A DNA stretch of 41,853 bases from CAZBUH01 sp964495095 (GCA_964495095.1 CAZBUH010000003.1:1-41853); one strand, 5' to 3'. Shown: positions 1 through 8,119, counted from the stretch's first letter. Notes: generated by a model from the letters alone, not told the origin. Program-made: numbers and translations.

Positions 1-506
1 GCGGCGATGGCCTTGTAGACGTCCTCAGCCCGGTCACGGAAATTTTTCTGCATTTTTGCGGCCTGGGCCTCTGTGCCGGCAAGTATCGTCATATCGAGGA
101 TGGTGCCGCCGCCGTCGTTTAAGGCGAGACGGGCAATATGGCCGCCGCCCTCCGACGGAAAGGAGGAGGTGTGTATCATGCTGTCCCGGCGCTGCGCGGC
201 CGCTGCCCGGGACGTGTCCTCCTCGGCCCTGGAGCGGACGGAAAAGGGGAGGCTGCTCTCGGTTATTCTGCCGTTTCGGGCGCCCTTTTCGGTGATGGAG
301 TATTTGCCGTCCTTCTGCTCGATGTGGCCTGTGGAAACCATGTCCGCAACGCATTCTGCGAAGTCGAAATATGAAATGCCGCCGTCAAACAGGGTAAGTT
401 CCGACAGCTCCTCAAGAGTAACCGGCGCAGCAAGCCTGTTTAAGACAAAAAGCACGAGTATCTTGATATCAAATTTTTCATGGATAAAGCCATGCTGAGA
501 GTCCAT
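1..506 (-). CDS. DUF4364 family protein, 3' end outside window
   Basis: An open minus-strand frame runs from an ATG at 506-504 off the left edge, giving 168 residues without a stop. A GGAGG (517-513) lies 6 nt before the ATG. The protein begins MDSQHGFIHEKFDIKILVLF and continues with a winged-helix-like region (LEELSEL, then YFDFAECVADMVSTGHIE and KYSITEKG). I recognise this as the DUF4364 pattern, a small Firmicutes family with a predicted winged-helix N-terminal half and no assigned function. A DNA-binding regulatory role is inferred from the fold only. It is divergent from the spoIIA operon, with about 250 nt between them. The C-terminus cannot be judged because it is cut by the window edge. 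Confidence 0.75.
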   Translation of the reverse strand, partial: MDSQHGFIHEKFDIKILVLFVLNRLAAPVTLEELSELTLFDGGISYFDFAECVADMVSTGHIEQKDGKYSITEKGARNGRITESSLPFSVRSRAEEDTSRAAAAQRRDSMIHTSSFPSEGGGHIARLALNDGGGTILDMTILAGTEAQAAKMQKNFRDRAEDVYKAIA

Positions 507-564
507 CTGATACCTCCAGGTTAAGTGGGGCGGAAACCGGCGCCGCATTCTATGCTTTTTGACT

Positions 565-594
565 ATTATAATACAAAACCCGGTACAAGTACAA
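565..594 (-). promoter_or_regulatory. Putative sigma-A promoter of the DUF4364 gene
   Basis: On the minus strand TTGTAC (594-589) is followed, after 18 nt, by a perfect TATAAT (570-565). It lies about 60 nt upstream of the DUF4364 start, in an AT-rich spacer. The -10 is convincing and the -35 is moderate. Confidence 0.5.
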
Positions 595-645
595 TATTTT
601 ATTTTAAACTATCATCTTATGACAAAATATGGACATAAGGAAAAG

Positions 646-710
646 TATAATTAAGCTGTCACCTGGAAGAAATTCAAATTACAGCGCGGCCATGCCCGCC
701 GTTAGGTGAC
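646..710 (+). promoter_or_regulatory. spoIIA upstream region: -10-like box and leader inverted repeat
   Basis: A TATAAT lies at 646-651 with no good -35 at 16-18 nt. A perfect 7-bp inverted repeat follows, GTCACCT (658-664) and AGGTGAC (704-710), enclosing a GC-rich core that could fold further. If transcription starts near 657, this would be a 5'-leader stem-loop about 50 nt before the spoIIAA start. The Bacillus spoIIA operon uses sigma-H. A partial sigma-H -35-like string (TAAGGAAAA, 636-644) is present but lacks a correctly spaced -10, so the sigma factor is undecided. Confidence 0.3.
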
Positions 711-759
711 GAATAATTACAGTCAAAGCTTCTTATTAAGCAATTATGGAGGTGTGCTT

Positions 760-1080
760 TTGAAGACCGCGACACATTTTGAGGAAGGACGGCTGAGAAT
801 GTACCTTATTGGAGAGCTGGACCACCATGCGGCAAGGGAGATGATGATGGAGATTACAGAGAAAATTGACGCTCTGCTGCCGGCGGAGTGCGTGCTGGAT
901 ATGTCGCAGCTTACATTTATGGACAGCTCCGGGATTGCCGTCATAGTGAAAACAAAGCGGCGGATGCAGGAGATAGGCGGAAAAATGTGGGTAGAAAATG
1001 TTGGCAAGCAGCCACTGAAGGTGCTGGATGCGTCCGGGATAGGCAAAATAGTGAAAATAGCTGAAAGCGTAAGGGAGTAA
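760..1080 (+). CDS. spoIIAA: Anti-sigma-F factor antagonist SpoIIAA
   Basis: STAS-domain protein of 106 residues (117 in B. subtilis). In the forespore, dephosphorylated SpoIIAA binds the SpoIIAB-ADP complex and frees sigma-F. The family hallmarks are visible: IGELDHHAA near residues 17-25, and FMDSSG with Ser56 aligned to the SpoIIAB-phosphorylated Ser58 of B. subtilis. I place the start at TTG 760 because GGAGG (748-752) lies 7 nt before it and the protein then begins like known SpoIIAA. An upstream in-frame GTG at 706 has no ribosome binding site and falls in the leader inverted repeat. It is first in a three-gene operon and its stop is 6 nt before spoIIAB. Confidence 0.93.
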   Translation: MKTATHFEEGRLRMYLIGELDHHAAREMMMEITEKIDALLPAECVLDMSQLTFMDSSGIAVIVKTKRRMQEIGGKMWVENVGKQPLKVLDASGIGKIVKIAESVRE

Positions 1081-1086
1081 TTACAT

Positions 1087-1527
1087 ATGAAAAAGGAAAT
1101 AAACAGCATGAAATTGGAGTTTCCCAGCCGCTCCGCCAATGAGAGCTTCGCCAGGGCGGCGGTGGCATGCTTTGCCTCCCAGCTTGACCCGACGTTGGAC
1201 GAGCTTGGGGACATAAAGACGTCCGTGAGCGAAGCGGTGACGAACTGCATCGTCCATGCCTACCCGCAGGAGATAGGGAAAATATGCCTCAAGGCCAGGA
1301 TACTGGATGATAATATTCTTGAGGTCACCATCCGGGACTGGGGCGCCGGGATACCGGACGTGGAAAGGGCTATGACGCCCATGTACACCACCGGCGGCGA
1401 GGAGCGCAGCGGCATGGGCTTTACGATCATGGAGAGCTTTATGGATAAGCTCTCCGTAAAATCAAAAGAGGCCAAGGGGACTACCGTAACCATGCGGCGT
1501 AAAATATCCGTAAAGCCGGGAAAATGA
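1087..1527 (+). CDS. spoIIAB: Anti-sigma-F factor and serine kinase SpoIIAB
   Basis: GHKL-fold protein of 146 residues that holds sigma-F inactive and phosphorylates SpoIIAA. The Bergerat ATP-binding motifs are present: the N-box in SVSEAVTNCIVHAYP, the G1-type motif IRDWGAGIPD, and the G2-type GGEERSGMGFTIMESFMD lid region. A GGGAG in the end of spoIIAA precedes the ATG at 1087 with suitable spacing. Its stop overlaps the sigF start by 4 nt (ATGA), as expected where partner proteins must be made in balanced amounts. The length matches the family (about 146 in Bacillus). Confidence 0.95.
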   Translation: MKKEINSMKLEFPSRSANESFARAAVACFASQLDPTLDELGDIKTSVSEAVTNCIVHAYPQEIGKICLKARILDDNILEVTIRDWGAGIPDVERAMTPMYTTGGEERSGMGFTIMESFMDKLSVKSKEAKGTTVTMRRKISVKPGK

Positions 1528-2225
1528 ACGACAACGAAAAGCTGCTCCTGCTGGCCCGGGAAGGCGATAAAAATGCCGTGCAGCAGGTGATAACTGAAAA
1601 TTCCGGCCTCATCTGGAGCATTGCCCGCCGGTATTTCGGCAGGGGCGTGGACCCGGACGACCTTTATCAATTGGGCTGCGTCGGGATGCTCAAGGCCGTG
1701 ACGGGCTTCGACCCGGAATACGGCACCAAATTTTCCACCTATGCCGTCCCTAAAATAGCAGGGGAGATACGGCGGTTCCTCCGGGATGACGGGGGCATAA
1801 AGGTGAGCCGCAGCGTAAAGGAGCAGGCCAGGAATATAAGAAACGCCAGAAGCCTGCTGGAGCAAAAGCTGGGCCGTGAGCCGACAGTCTCCGAGATTGC
1901 CGCCGAGACCGGCATGACGCCGGAGGACATAGCCGCGGCGGAGACGGCGGCGGGGGAGCCGGAGTCACTGCAGCAGGAGCTGGCGGAGGGTATGCCGCTG
2001 GAGAGCGTGCTGGGCGACTACAGCCAGGAAGAAAAAATGGTGGAGTATATTGCTTTGCGGGAGGCCATAGAAAAGCTGCCGGAAAATGAAAAAACGGTCA
2101 TCGCCCTGCGGTATTACAGAGGTATGACCCAGGAAAACGCCGCAAAGATAATGAAAATATCCCAGGTACAGGTGTCCAGAATAGAACGCCGGGCCGTGGA
2201 AAAGCTAAGGACGCAGTTAACATAA
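1524..2225 (+). CDS. sigF: RNA polymerase sigma-F factor
   Basis: Sporulation sigma factor of the sigma-70 family (SigB/SigF/SigG group), 233 residues, directing forespore-specific transcription. Region 2 is clear (DDLYQLGCVGMLKAVTGFDP, then KFSTYAVPKIAGEIRRFLRD), followed by region 3 (KLGREPTVSEIAAETGM) and a region 4 helix-turn-helix (MTQENAAKIMKISQVQVSRIE). Its place behind spoIIAA and spoIIAB settles the assignment as sigma-F rather than the similar sigma-G. It overlaps spoIIAB by 4 nt. A strong bidirectional terminator follows, and no spoVA genes lie downstream here. Confidence 0.94.
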   Translation: MNDNEKLLLLAREGDKNAVQQVITENSGLIWSIARRYFGRGVDPDDLYQLGCVGMLKAVTGFDPEYGTKFSTYAVPKIAGEIRRFLRDDGGIKVSRSVKEQARNIRNARSLLEQKLGREPTVSEIAAETGMTPEDIAAAETAAGEPESLQQELAEGMPLESVLGDYSQEEKMVEYIALREAIEKLPENEKTVIALRYYRGMTQENAAKIMKISQVQVSRIERRAVEKLRTQLT

Positions 2226-2244
2226 AATCGAAAAGCTGCCCGGA

Positions 2245-2340
2245 GGCGCCGGAATATCACACCCGGACAAATATGAAAACCGGCGGACGCAGAAGCTTCA
2301 TCTGTGCCCGTCGGTTTTTGATATCCATATTGCCGGCGCC
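2245..2340. terminator. Nested bidirectional terminator between sigF and pcrA
   Basis: An 18-bp imperfect stem (2276-2293 with 2301-2318, 7-nt loop) starts with an A-run and ends with a T-run, so it reads as an intrinsic terminator on both strands. It is enclosed by a second, outer inverted repeat (2245-2257 with 2327-2340, one bulged base). It lies between the convergent ends of sigF and pcrA. Confidence 0.75.
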
Positions 2341-2357
2341 GGCGCCGGGAGGAAGCG

Positions 2358-4826
2358 TCAGGCTTTTTTCATGTGCTTTGCGGCGGCTTTGAGCATCAGG
2401 CGTTTTGTGCCGGATTTTTCAAAGGCGATTTCTATAAGCGCGTCGCCGCCCATGGCCTGGAGGGAGATTATAACGCCGGGGCCGAAAGCCTCGTGCTCTA
2501 CGGCGTCGCCGTTCTTAAATCCGGTAATGTCCGAGGCCGAGGGCCTGGGCGCGGACGCGACGCTGTATTTCTTTTTCGGCGGCTGGCTGTAATCATAGCC
2601 CGGGCCGGTTTTCCTGCCGGAATAGCTGAAAGCTGAGCGGCGCTCAGACTGGAAGCCGCCCTCCCGATGCTGGCCGCCGGATTTGCCGTGAAGCCCGTAG
2701 GAGCTATATCCGCTGGGCCGGGACTCGATTTTCTCCATGTACTCCTCCGGTATCTCGCCTATAAATCTCGAGGGCAGGTTTGAGGACGTGCGGCCGAACA
2801 GCATCCTCTGCCGGGCGCAGGTGAGATAGAGCTTCTTTTTTGCCCTGGTGATAGCCACATAGCAGAGACGCCGTTCCTCCTCCATCTCCTCCGGATCCCC
2901 TATGACACGGACGCCGGGGAACATGCCCTCCTCCGCGCCGACGATAAACACGGTTGGAAATTCCAGGCCCTTGGCGCTGTGCATGGTCATCATAATAACG
3001 CTGTCGTCGCTCTGGTCATACTGCTCAATATCCGTATAGAGGGATATTTCGTCGAGAAATCCTGAGAGCGGGGCCTCGTCGCCGTTTTCCTTAAGATAGG
3101 ATATGATATTTGTCTTAAGCTCGTTTACGTTTTCAATCCTGTTTCTGTTCTCATCCGTGTCCTTTTCGGAGAGGGCCTTTACATATCCGGTCTTTTCAAT
3201 AAGAGCGTCGTAAAATTCGTCCAATCGGGCGGTTTTCTCCATATCCCGCATGTCCTCGATGAGATTTAAAAACAGATGGAGCTTTCCCGCGGAGGCCCGG
3301 AGCTCCGGAATATCGCCGGAGCGCTTAATAACGTCATATATGGATACGGCGTTTTCGGCGGCTGTCTGCCGGAGCCGCTCAACGGTTGCGGCGCCGATGC
3401 CGCGGGGCGGGTTGTTGATTATACGCGTGAGACGAAGGTCGTCGTTAGGGTTATTTATGACGCAGAGATAGGCCACCATGTCCTTTACCTCTGCCCGGTC
3501 GAAAAACCTTGTGCCGCCGATAATTCGGTAGGGGATGCCGTTTCTCTGAAATTCCCGTTCAAACTGGTTTGACTGGGCGTTCATCCTGTACAGTATGGCG
3601 TTATCCCGCCAATTTGCCCCGGTGCTGTGTCCGGCGAATATCTGGGCGGCCACATACTGGGCCTCCTCGTATTCGTTCTGGGCGGAGTAGAGGGTTATCT
3701 TGTCGCCGCTGGAGCTGTCGGTCCAGAGCTCCTTGCCCTTACGGCCCAGATTGTTGCGTATCACCGCGTTGGCGGCGGCCAGGATATTGCCGGTGGAACG
3801 GTAATTCTGCTCAAGCCGTATGGTGCGGGCGCCCTTATACCGGTTTTCAAAATTCAGGATATTTTCGATAGTGGCCCCGCGGAATTTGTATATGCTCTGG
3901 TCATCATCGCCCACGACGCAGATATTTTCATAGCCTCCGGCCAGATTTGAGGCCAGCAGGTACTGGAGATTGTTGGTGTCCTGATACTCGTCTATGAGCA
4001 CATAGCGGAATTTACGCTGGTAGTAATCCCGGACGTCGTCAAATTCCATAAGGAGCCTGACGGTGAGCAGGATAAGGTCGTCGAAATCCACGGCGTTTGC
4101 GTCCTTAAGGCGCTTTTCATAGGCCGAATAAGCGGCGGCGATGTTCTTTTTGCGGATATCCCCGCCGGCTGACGCCGCAAACTGCCGGGGTGTAACCATG
4201 GCGTCCTTTGCCCGGCTTATGTAGTTTAAGACCGTTTTAGGAGGATATGTCTTTTCGTCCAGATCAAGCTCCTTCAGGATACGCTTCATTATGGAATTGC
4301 TGTCCGTGGTATCGTATATTGTAAAACCTGGGGCGTAGCCCAGGCGCTCTATGTTCCGGCGCAGTATACGTACACAGGCGGAGTGGAAGGTCATGGCCCA
4401 GACGTCGTTGGCCTCGGGGCCGAGCATGGCTTCAAGGCGGGACTTAAGCTCGTCGGCGGCCTTGTTGGTGAAGGTTATGGCGATAACCTGCCAGGGCTGG
4501 GCGGGCTCCACGGCGCAAAGTGACCGGAGGCGGCCTGCATCGGCGGTCTGGGGGTTTTCAGCGCAGCTTTCCAGAAATTCAATATCCGCCTCAGTGACAT
4601 TTTCCGGTATCTCATTGCAGTCGGAGCCGCGTCCAAACTCCAGCAGGTTTGCGATCCTGTTTATAAGCACCGTGGTCTTGCCGCTCCCGGCTCCGGCCAG
4701 AAGGAGCAGGGGCCCCTCGGTGGTCAGGACAGCTTCCCGCTGCATGTCGTTGAGCCTGCTGAACTTGGCCCCGATGGCCCTGCGCCGCGCAGAGATAAAA
4801 CGGTTTTCAAATTCTGTCTGTGTCAT
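2358..4826 (-). CDS. pcrA: ATP-dependent DNA helicase PcrA/UvrD
   Basis: Superfamily 1A 3'-5' DNA helicase of 822 residues, acting in repair and rolling-circle replication and removing RecA from DNA. Visible motifs: Q-motif region LNDMQREAV, Walker A AGAGSGKTT (residues 44-52), motif Ia AITFTNKAA, motif II DEYQDTN, motif III GDDDQSIYKFRGA, motif IV QNYRST, motif V TMHSAKGLEFPTVF and motif VI CYVAITRAKK. The C-terminal 50 residues (AVEHEAFGPGVI onwards) are the typical PcrA tail. A roughly 45-residue acidic insertion (ENVTEADIEFLE region) sits between motifs I and Ia, which I recall in other Oscillospiraceae PcrA. It is a single gene with its own promoter. Confidence 0.93.
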   Translation of the reverse strand: MTQTEFENRFISARRRAIGAKFSRLNDMQREAVLTTEGPLLLLAGAGSGKTTVLINRIANLLEFGRGSDCNEIPENVTEADIEFLESCAENPQTADAGRLRSLCAVEPAQPWQVIAITFTNKAADELKSRLEAMLGPEANDVWAMTFHSACVRILRRNIERLGYAPGFTIYDTTDSNSIMKRILKELDLDEKTYPPKTVLNYISRAKDAMVTPRQFAASAGGDIRKKNIAAAYSAYEKRLKDANAVDFDDLILLTVRLLMEFDDVRDYYQRKFRYVLIDEYQDTNNLQYLLASNLAGGYENICVVGDDDQSIYKFRGATIENILNFENRYKGARTIRLEQNYRSTGNILAAANAVIRNNLGRKGKELWTDSSSGDKITLYSAQNEYEEAQYVAAQIFAGHSTGANWRDNAILYRMNAQSNQFEREFQRNGIPYRIIGGTRFFDRAEVKDMVAYLCVINNPNDDLRLTRIINNPPRGIGAATVERLRQTAAENAVSIYDVIKRSGDIPELRASAGKLHLFLNLIEDMRDMEKTARLDEFYDALIEKTGYVKALSEKDTDENRNRIENVNELKTNIISYLKENGDEAPLSGFLDEISLYTDIEQYDQSDDSVIMMTMHSAKGLEFPTVFIVGAEEGMFPGVRVIGDPEEMEEERRLCYVAITRAKKKLYLTCARQRMLFGRTSSNLPSRFIGEIPEEYMEKIESRPSGYSSYGLHGKSGGQHREGGFQSERRSAFSYSGRKTGPGYDYSQPPKKKYSVASAPRPSASDITGFKNGDAVEHEAFGPGVIISLQAMGGDALIEIAFEKSGTKRLMLKAAAKHMKKA

Positions 4827-4861
4827 GGCGTCACCTTATCTATAAAATCAATGGAGTTTTC

Positions 4862-4890
4862 ATTATATCTGAATTTTCAGGAAATTGCAA
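4862..4890 (-). promoter_or_regulatory. Sigma-A promoter of pcrA
   Basis: On the minus strand TTGCAA (4890-4885), a 17-nt spacer and a perfect TATAAT (4867-4862) lie about 35 nt upstream of the pcrA ATG. An AAGGTG Shine-Dalgarno follows. The spacing is optimal. Confidence 0.65.
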
Positions 4891-4986
4891 TTACGGCGCG
4901 ACGCCGTCCCGGTCGCCGCCCGTGGGGATTTAATATGGAACTTTACAGATTATCCTTACGTCTAAAGCGTAAAGGGGGAATTATCT

Positions 4987-5616
4987 GTGAAAAAATATAT
5001 CTCGCTATTTATGGCGCTTCTTTTCGCCATATCTCTCGGAGGCTGCACCGGGGAAAAATCTGAGCAGGATGCTAAACCGGTGATTTATCTGTACCCTGAA
5101 ATGGAGACGGAGGTGGCTGTAAGGCTCAACTATTCCGGCAGGCTCACCTGCACCTACCCGGAGTATAACGGCGGCTGGCGCGTCCTTGCCAGGCCCGACG
5201 GCTCGCTTAAGGATTTGGAGACAGGTGAGGAGTACTCCTATCTTTTCTGGGAGGGGATGTCCAATGCGGAGTACGACATGAGCCGGGGATATGTGGTAAA
5301 AGGGGAGGCCACGGCCAAATTCCTGCGGGAGATTCTCCAGGCCATGGGCCTCACGCCGAAGGAGTACAACGAATTTATCGTCTACTGGCTGCCGAAAATG
5401 CAGGATAACCCGTATAACCTCATAACGTTCCAGACAGAGGCGTACACGGAGGGCGCGAAGCTGGAAATTGAGCCTGAGCCGGATTCCATGCTCCGTGTGT
5501 TTATGGCGTATAAGGCGCTCTCCGAGCCCGTCAGCGTGGAGGAGCCGGACGCTGTGACGCCTTTTGAGCGGAAAGGCTTTACAGTAGTCGAGTGGGGCGG
5601 CGCGGAGGTAAAATAG
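4987..5616 (+). CDS. Lipoprotein of the 'KPVIYLYPE' family, function unknown
   Basis: Protein of 209 residues with an N-terminal lipoprotein signal (MKKYISLFMALLFAISLGGC; lipobox SLGGC, Cys20), so it should be anchored outside the membrane. The mature part starts with KPVIYLYPEMETEVAVRLNY, then TCTYPEYNGGW, YLFWEG, EFIVYWLPKMQDNPYN and the end FTVVEWGG. I recognise this as a widespread clostridial lipoprotein family without assigned function. The start is GTG 4987, supported by GGGGG (4974-4978) 8 nt upstream and by the signal peptide beginning there. It is a single gene, divergent from pcrA and ending 2 nt before the end of the convergent MATE gene. No terminator is visible between the two. 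Confidence 0.8.
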   Translation: MKKYISLFMALLFAISLGGCTGEKSEQDAKPVIYLYPEMETEVAVRLNYSGRLTCTYPEYNGGWRVLARPDGSLKDLETGEEYSYLFWEGMSNAEYDMSRGYVVKGEATAKFLREILQAMGLTPKEYNEFIVYWLPKMQDNPYNLITFQTEAYTEGAKLEIEPEPDSMLRVFMAYKALSEPVSVEEPDAVTPFERKGFTVVEWGGAEVK

Positions 5617-5618
5617 CG

Positions 5619-7001
5619 TCACAGGGCGGCGGCTTCGCCGCCGTCCTTAAGCCTGCGCCATACTGTGAGCATCATTGTGGTAAAGCAGGCGACGCCGCCG
5701 ATGAAATTTGAGATTGGCTCGGCGAGAAATACGCCGTCGGTGCCGAGCCCCAACGCAGGCAGCCACAGCGTGAGGGGGATGACGATTATGGCCTTGCGCA
5801 GCAGGGAGAAGAACACCGCCTGCTTTGATTTCCCGAGGGCCACAAAGGCCGACTGGCCGGAAAACTGCAATGCCATCATAAAGATGCCGAAAAAGTATAT
5901 GTGCATGGACCGCGTCCCGGCGTCCAGCAGCTCAGGATTGCTGCTGAAGAGCCTGATGAAAAATTCCGGGAAGAAGAACAGCAAAGCCCATATTGCGAAG
6001 GTAAAAACAATGCTGAAGCCTGTGGAGAATTTTATGCCGGACTTCACCCGGCTGTATTTCTTTGCGCCGTAGTTGAAGCTCAGCACCGGCTGCGCGCCGC
6101 TTGTAAGGCCCTGCACGGGCATGGTTACTATCTCCCGGATGGAATTTATAACTGTCATAACGCCCACATAGAGGTCGCCGCCGTACTTTTGCAGTGTGGC
6201 GTTGCAGATTATCTGGACGGAGCCGTTTGTGATTGCCATAATAAAATTTGAAAGGCCCAGCGCCGCAATCTCCCTGACGATTTTGAAGTCGATTTTCAGG
6301 TTTTGCAGCGTGAGCTTTATAAGTGCCTTTTTGCCGGTGAGAAATTTCAGCACCCAGACGGCGGAGGCAAGCTGGGCTATTATCGTGGCCAGCGCCGCGC
6401 CCTGTACGCCCATTCCGAATGCAAAAATGAACAGCGGGTCCAGCAGCAGATTAAGCGCCGCGCCGATGGATACTGTCAGCATACCGGTAATGCCGAAGCC
6501 CTGGGCGTTTATGTAGTTGTTTAGCCCCAGGTTTACCATGACAAAAAGAGTGCCGATAAGATAGATGGATATGTATTGGTCGGCGTAGGGGTATGTGACG
6601 TCGCTTGCGCCGAAAAGGTACATAAGCGGCTTTTTAAAAATATAGCACAGTACCGCCAGCACAGCGCCGGAGAGAATGACCATGGAAAATGAGTTGCCCA
6701 AAATGCGTCCGGCCCTTTCGTTTTGCCCGGCGCCCCTTGCCATGGAGAAAAGGGGAGTGCCGCCCATGCCGAAAAGGTTTGCAAAGGCGGTTATTATCGT
6801 TATGACCGGCAGGGCGAGCCCCACGCCGGTAAGAGCGTCTGCGGAGGCGCCGTCGATACGGCCTATGTATATCCTGTCCACAATGTTGTAGAGCAGGTTT
6901 ATAAGCTGCGCCAGCGTCATGGGAAGGGCAAGACGCAGGATATTACCTGTGACGCTGCCCTGGCTGAAGTCGCCGTTTTTAGTCTTTATCGTAAAAATCA
7001 C
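5619..7001 (-). CDS. MATE family multidrug efflux transporter
   Basis: Integral membrane cation/drug antiporter with about 12 hydrophobic segments in two repeats, 460 residues from the GTG at 7001. The start of the first MatE domain is typical (ILRLALPMTLAQLINLLYNIVDRIYIGRI), as are TGVGLALPVITIITAFANLFGMGG and, in the second half, PVQGLTSGAQPVLSFNYGAKKYSRVKSG. The start is uncertain: the GTG at 7001 suits the expected N-terminus but has only a weak GGGG nearby, and a TTG at 7022 would add seven residues. It converges on the lipoprotein gene. The substrate cannot be read from sequence. A second, different MATE gene lies at 40490. Confidence 0.88.
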   Translation of the reverse strand: MIFTIKTKNGDFSQGSVTGNILRLALPMTLAQLINLLYNIVDRIYIGRIDGASADALTGVGLALPVITIITAFANLFGMGGTPLFSMARGAGQNERAGRILGNSFSMVILSGAVLAVLCYIFKKPLMYLFGASDVTYPYADQYISIYLIGTLFVMVNLGLNNYINAQGFGITGMLTVSIGAALNLLLDPLFIFAFGMGVQGAALATIIAQLASAVWVLKFLTGKKALIKLTLQNLKIDFKIVREIAALGLSNFIMAITNGSVQIICNATLQKYGGDLYVGVMTVINSIREIVTMPVQGLTSGAQPVLSFNYGAKKYSRVKSGIKFSTGFSIVFTFAIWALLFFFPEFFIRLFSSNPELLDAGTRSMHIYFFGIFMMALQFSGQSAFVALGKSKQAVFFSLLRKAIIVIPLTLWLPALGLGTDGVFLAEPISNFIGGVACFTTMMLTVWRRLKDGGEAAAL

Positions 7002-7047
7002 CCCACAACAGTATAAACTCAAAAGCAGAAATATGCAATGTTAAGGG

Positions 7048-7091
7048 CATAAAGTAAGAGCGGCACGTTACCGTGCCGCTCTTACTTTATG
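7048..7091. terminator. Perfect 20-bp hairpin, terminator-like
   Basis: A perfect inverted repeat, CATAAAGTAAGAGCGGCACG (7048-7067) and its complement (7072-7091), has a TTAC loop. The stem has a GC-rich top and an A-rich/T-rich base, so it resembles an intrinsic terminator usable on both strands. It would end the minus-strand DUF2156-GNAT operon upstream of the MATE gene. A closely similar arm occurs at 41830. Confidence 0.6.
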
Positions 7092-7246
7092 AATAGAGGA
7101 TAAAATGAAAAAGATGAAAATAACTCCTTGCAAGTATTATATTAATGTCTAGTTATTAACAAAACAACCCTCTATTTATTTCAAATATATTAAATATCAA
7201 ATAAGTTTTATGTTAATCAGGAAAAGGACCTGAAATTATAGAAAAA

Positions 7247-8119
7247 TCAGTCATATCCGAAGCCGTAATATCCGTTTGAAACCCTTGTAAAATCAAGATT
7301 TCCATCGCTTCGCATCATCTGCCCGTAGCGCCTTACGGAGCCGCCCAGAGCGGCGCCGGTATCAGCCGGAGTCCTGAGAATTATCCTGTCTCCGGAGAGC
7401 ACCCCGGCCAGGATCGACAGGGCGTCTAAGATATGCTCGTCGGGGCAGAGAAGCTCTTTTATGAAAAGCGTCCCGTCCTCCAGATATTCACAGCACGCCG
7501 CTCCGGAAAAGCCGGAGGCGTTTATCATAAAGAGATTCCCGCCGGTATCGGTGCAGAGACGTTTTTGGTAGCTGATGCCGGAACCGTCAAACATCATAAA
7601 GAGCCGTCCGGTTAGAAAGCTGTTTCTGAAGCTGTTATATTCGGACGGGACAGCCGGTACGGCGCTGCCGGACGCGGGCTTCAGGTCACTGCGGGAAATT
7701 TCGGCCTCCCGCAGGTAAAAGCAGTCCCGGTAGCCTATGCGGCTGGTGTAGTAGGGGAAAAGGCTGTCCTCCGCCGGGCAGAGGGAATTGCACACATAGC
7801 CCCTTGAAAAATCGTGTTCAATCGCGGCGCACATTACCCCGAAGCCGTAACCGCGGCCCCTGTGCTCGGGGTAAGTGGCCAGGGCATAGGTTATGCTGGC
7901 CGGAAGGACGCTGCCGTCGGGAAAGCACATGCCGCCCATGGGCACCATATATATTCCGCTTATAATAACGCCATCCAGCTCCATGACCATCGCCCCGCCG
8001 GGCCTGTAGTTATATTCAAAAAACGTGTCGATATACTGCCTTTCGTCTCCGAAAACCGTCTCCCAGAGTTTTTTGAGCTGTTCCTCGTCTCCGGGGCGGC
8101 TGAGGCGCATACACTGCAA
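7247..8119 (-). CDS. GNAT family N-acetyltransferase
   Basis: Predicted acyl-CoA-dependent acetyltransferase of 290 residues. It opens with LSRPGDEEQLKKLWETVFGDE and FFEYNYRPGGAMVMELDG; the acetyl-CoA-binding region ALATYPEHRGRGYGFGVM matches motif A (R/Q-x-x-G-x-G/A). It looks like the clostridial Eis/GNAT-type proteins with an extra C-terminal domain. I place the start at TTG 8119, which has GGAG (8131-8128) 8 nt upstream, rather than at ATG 8110. The start is one base after the stop of the DUF2156 gene, so the two are probably translationally coupled. The substrate is unknown. Calls for a longer N-terminus would run back into the upstream gene. Confidence 0.8.
   Translation of the reverse strand: MQCMRLSRPGDEEQLKKLWETVFGDERQYIDTFFEYNYRPGGAMVMELDGVIISGIYMVPMGGMCFPDGSVLPASITYALATYPEHRGRGYGFGVMCAAIEHDFSRGYVCNSLCPAEDSLFPYYTSRIGYRDCFYLREAEISRSDLKPASGSAVPAVPSEYNSFRNSFLTGRLFMMFDGSGISYQKRLCTDTGGNLFMINASGFSGAACCEYLEDGTLFIKELLCPDEHILDALSILAGVLSGDRIILRTPADTGAALGGSVRRYGQMMRSDGNLDFTRVSNGYYGFGYD

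Noticed and set aside
636..674. Sigma-H promoter for spoIIA (TAAGGAAAA with GAAGAAATT)
   Set aside because: The two half-sites are about 21 nt apart, not the 11-12 nt needed, and each has a mismatch.
706..759. Upstream GTG start for SpoIIAA adding 18 residues
   Set aside because: There is no ribosome site, the codons fall in the leader inverted repeat, and a GGAGG with correct spacing points to TTG 760.
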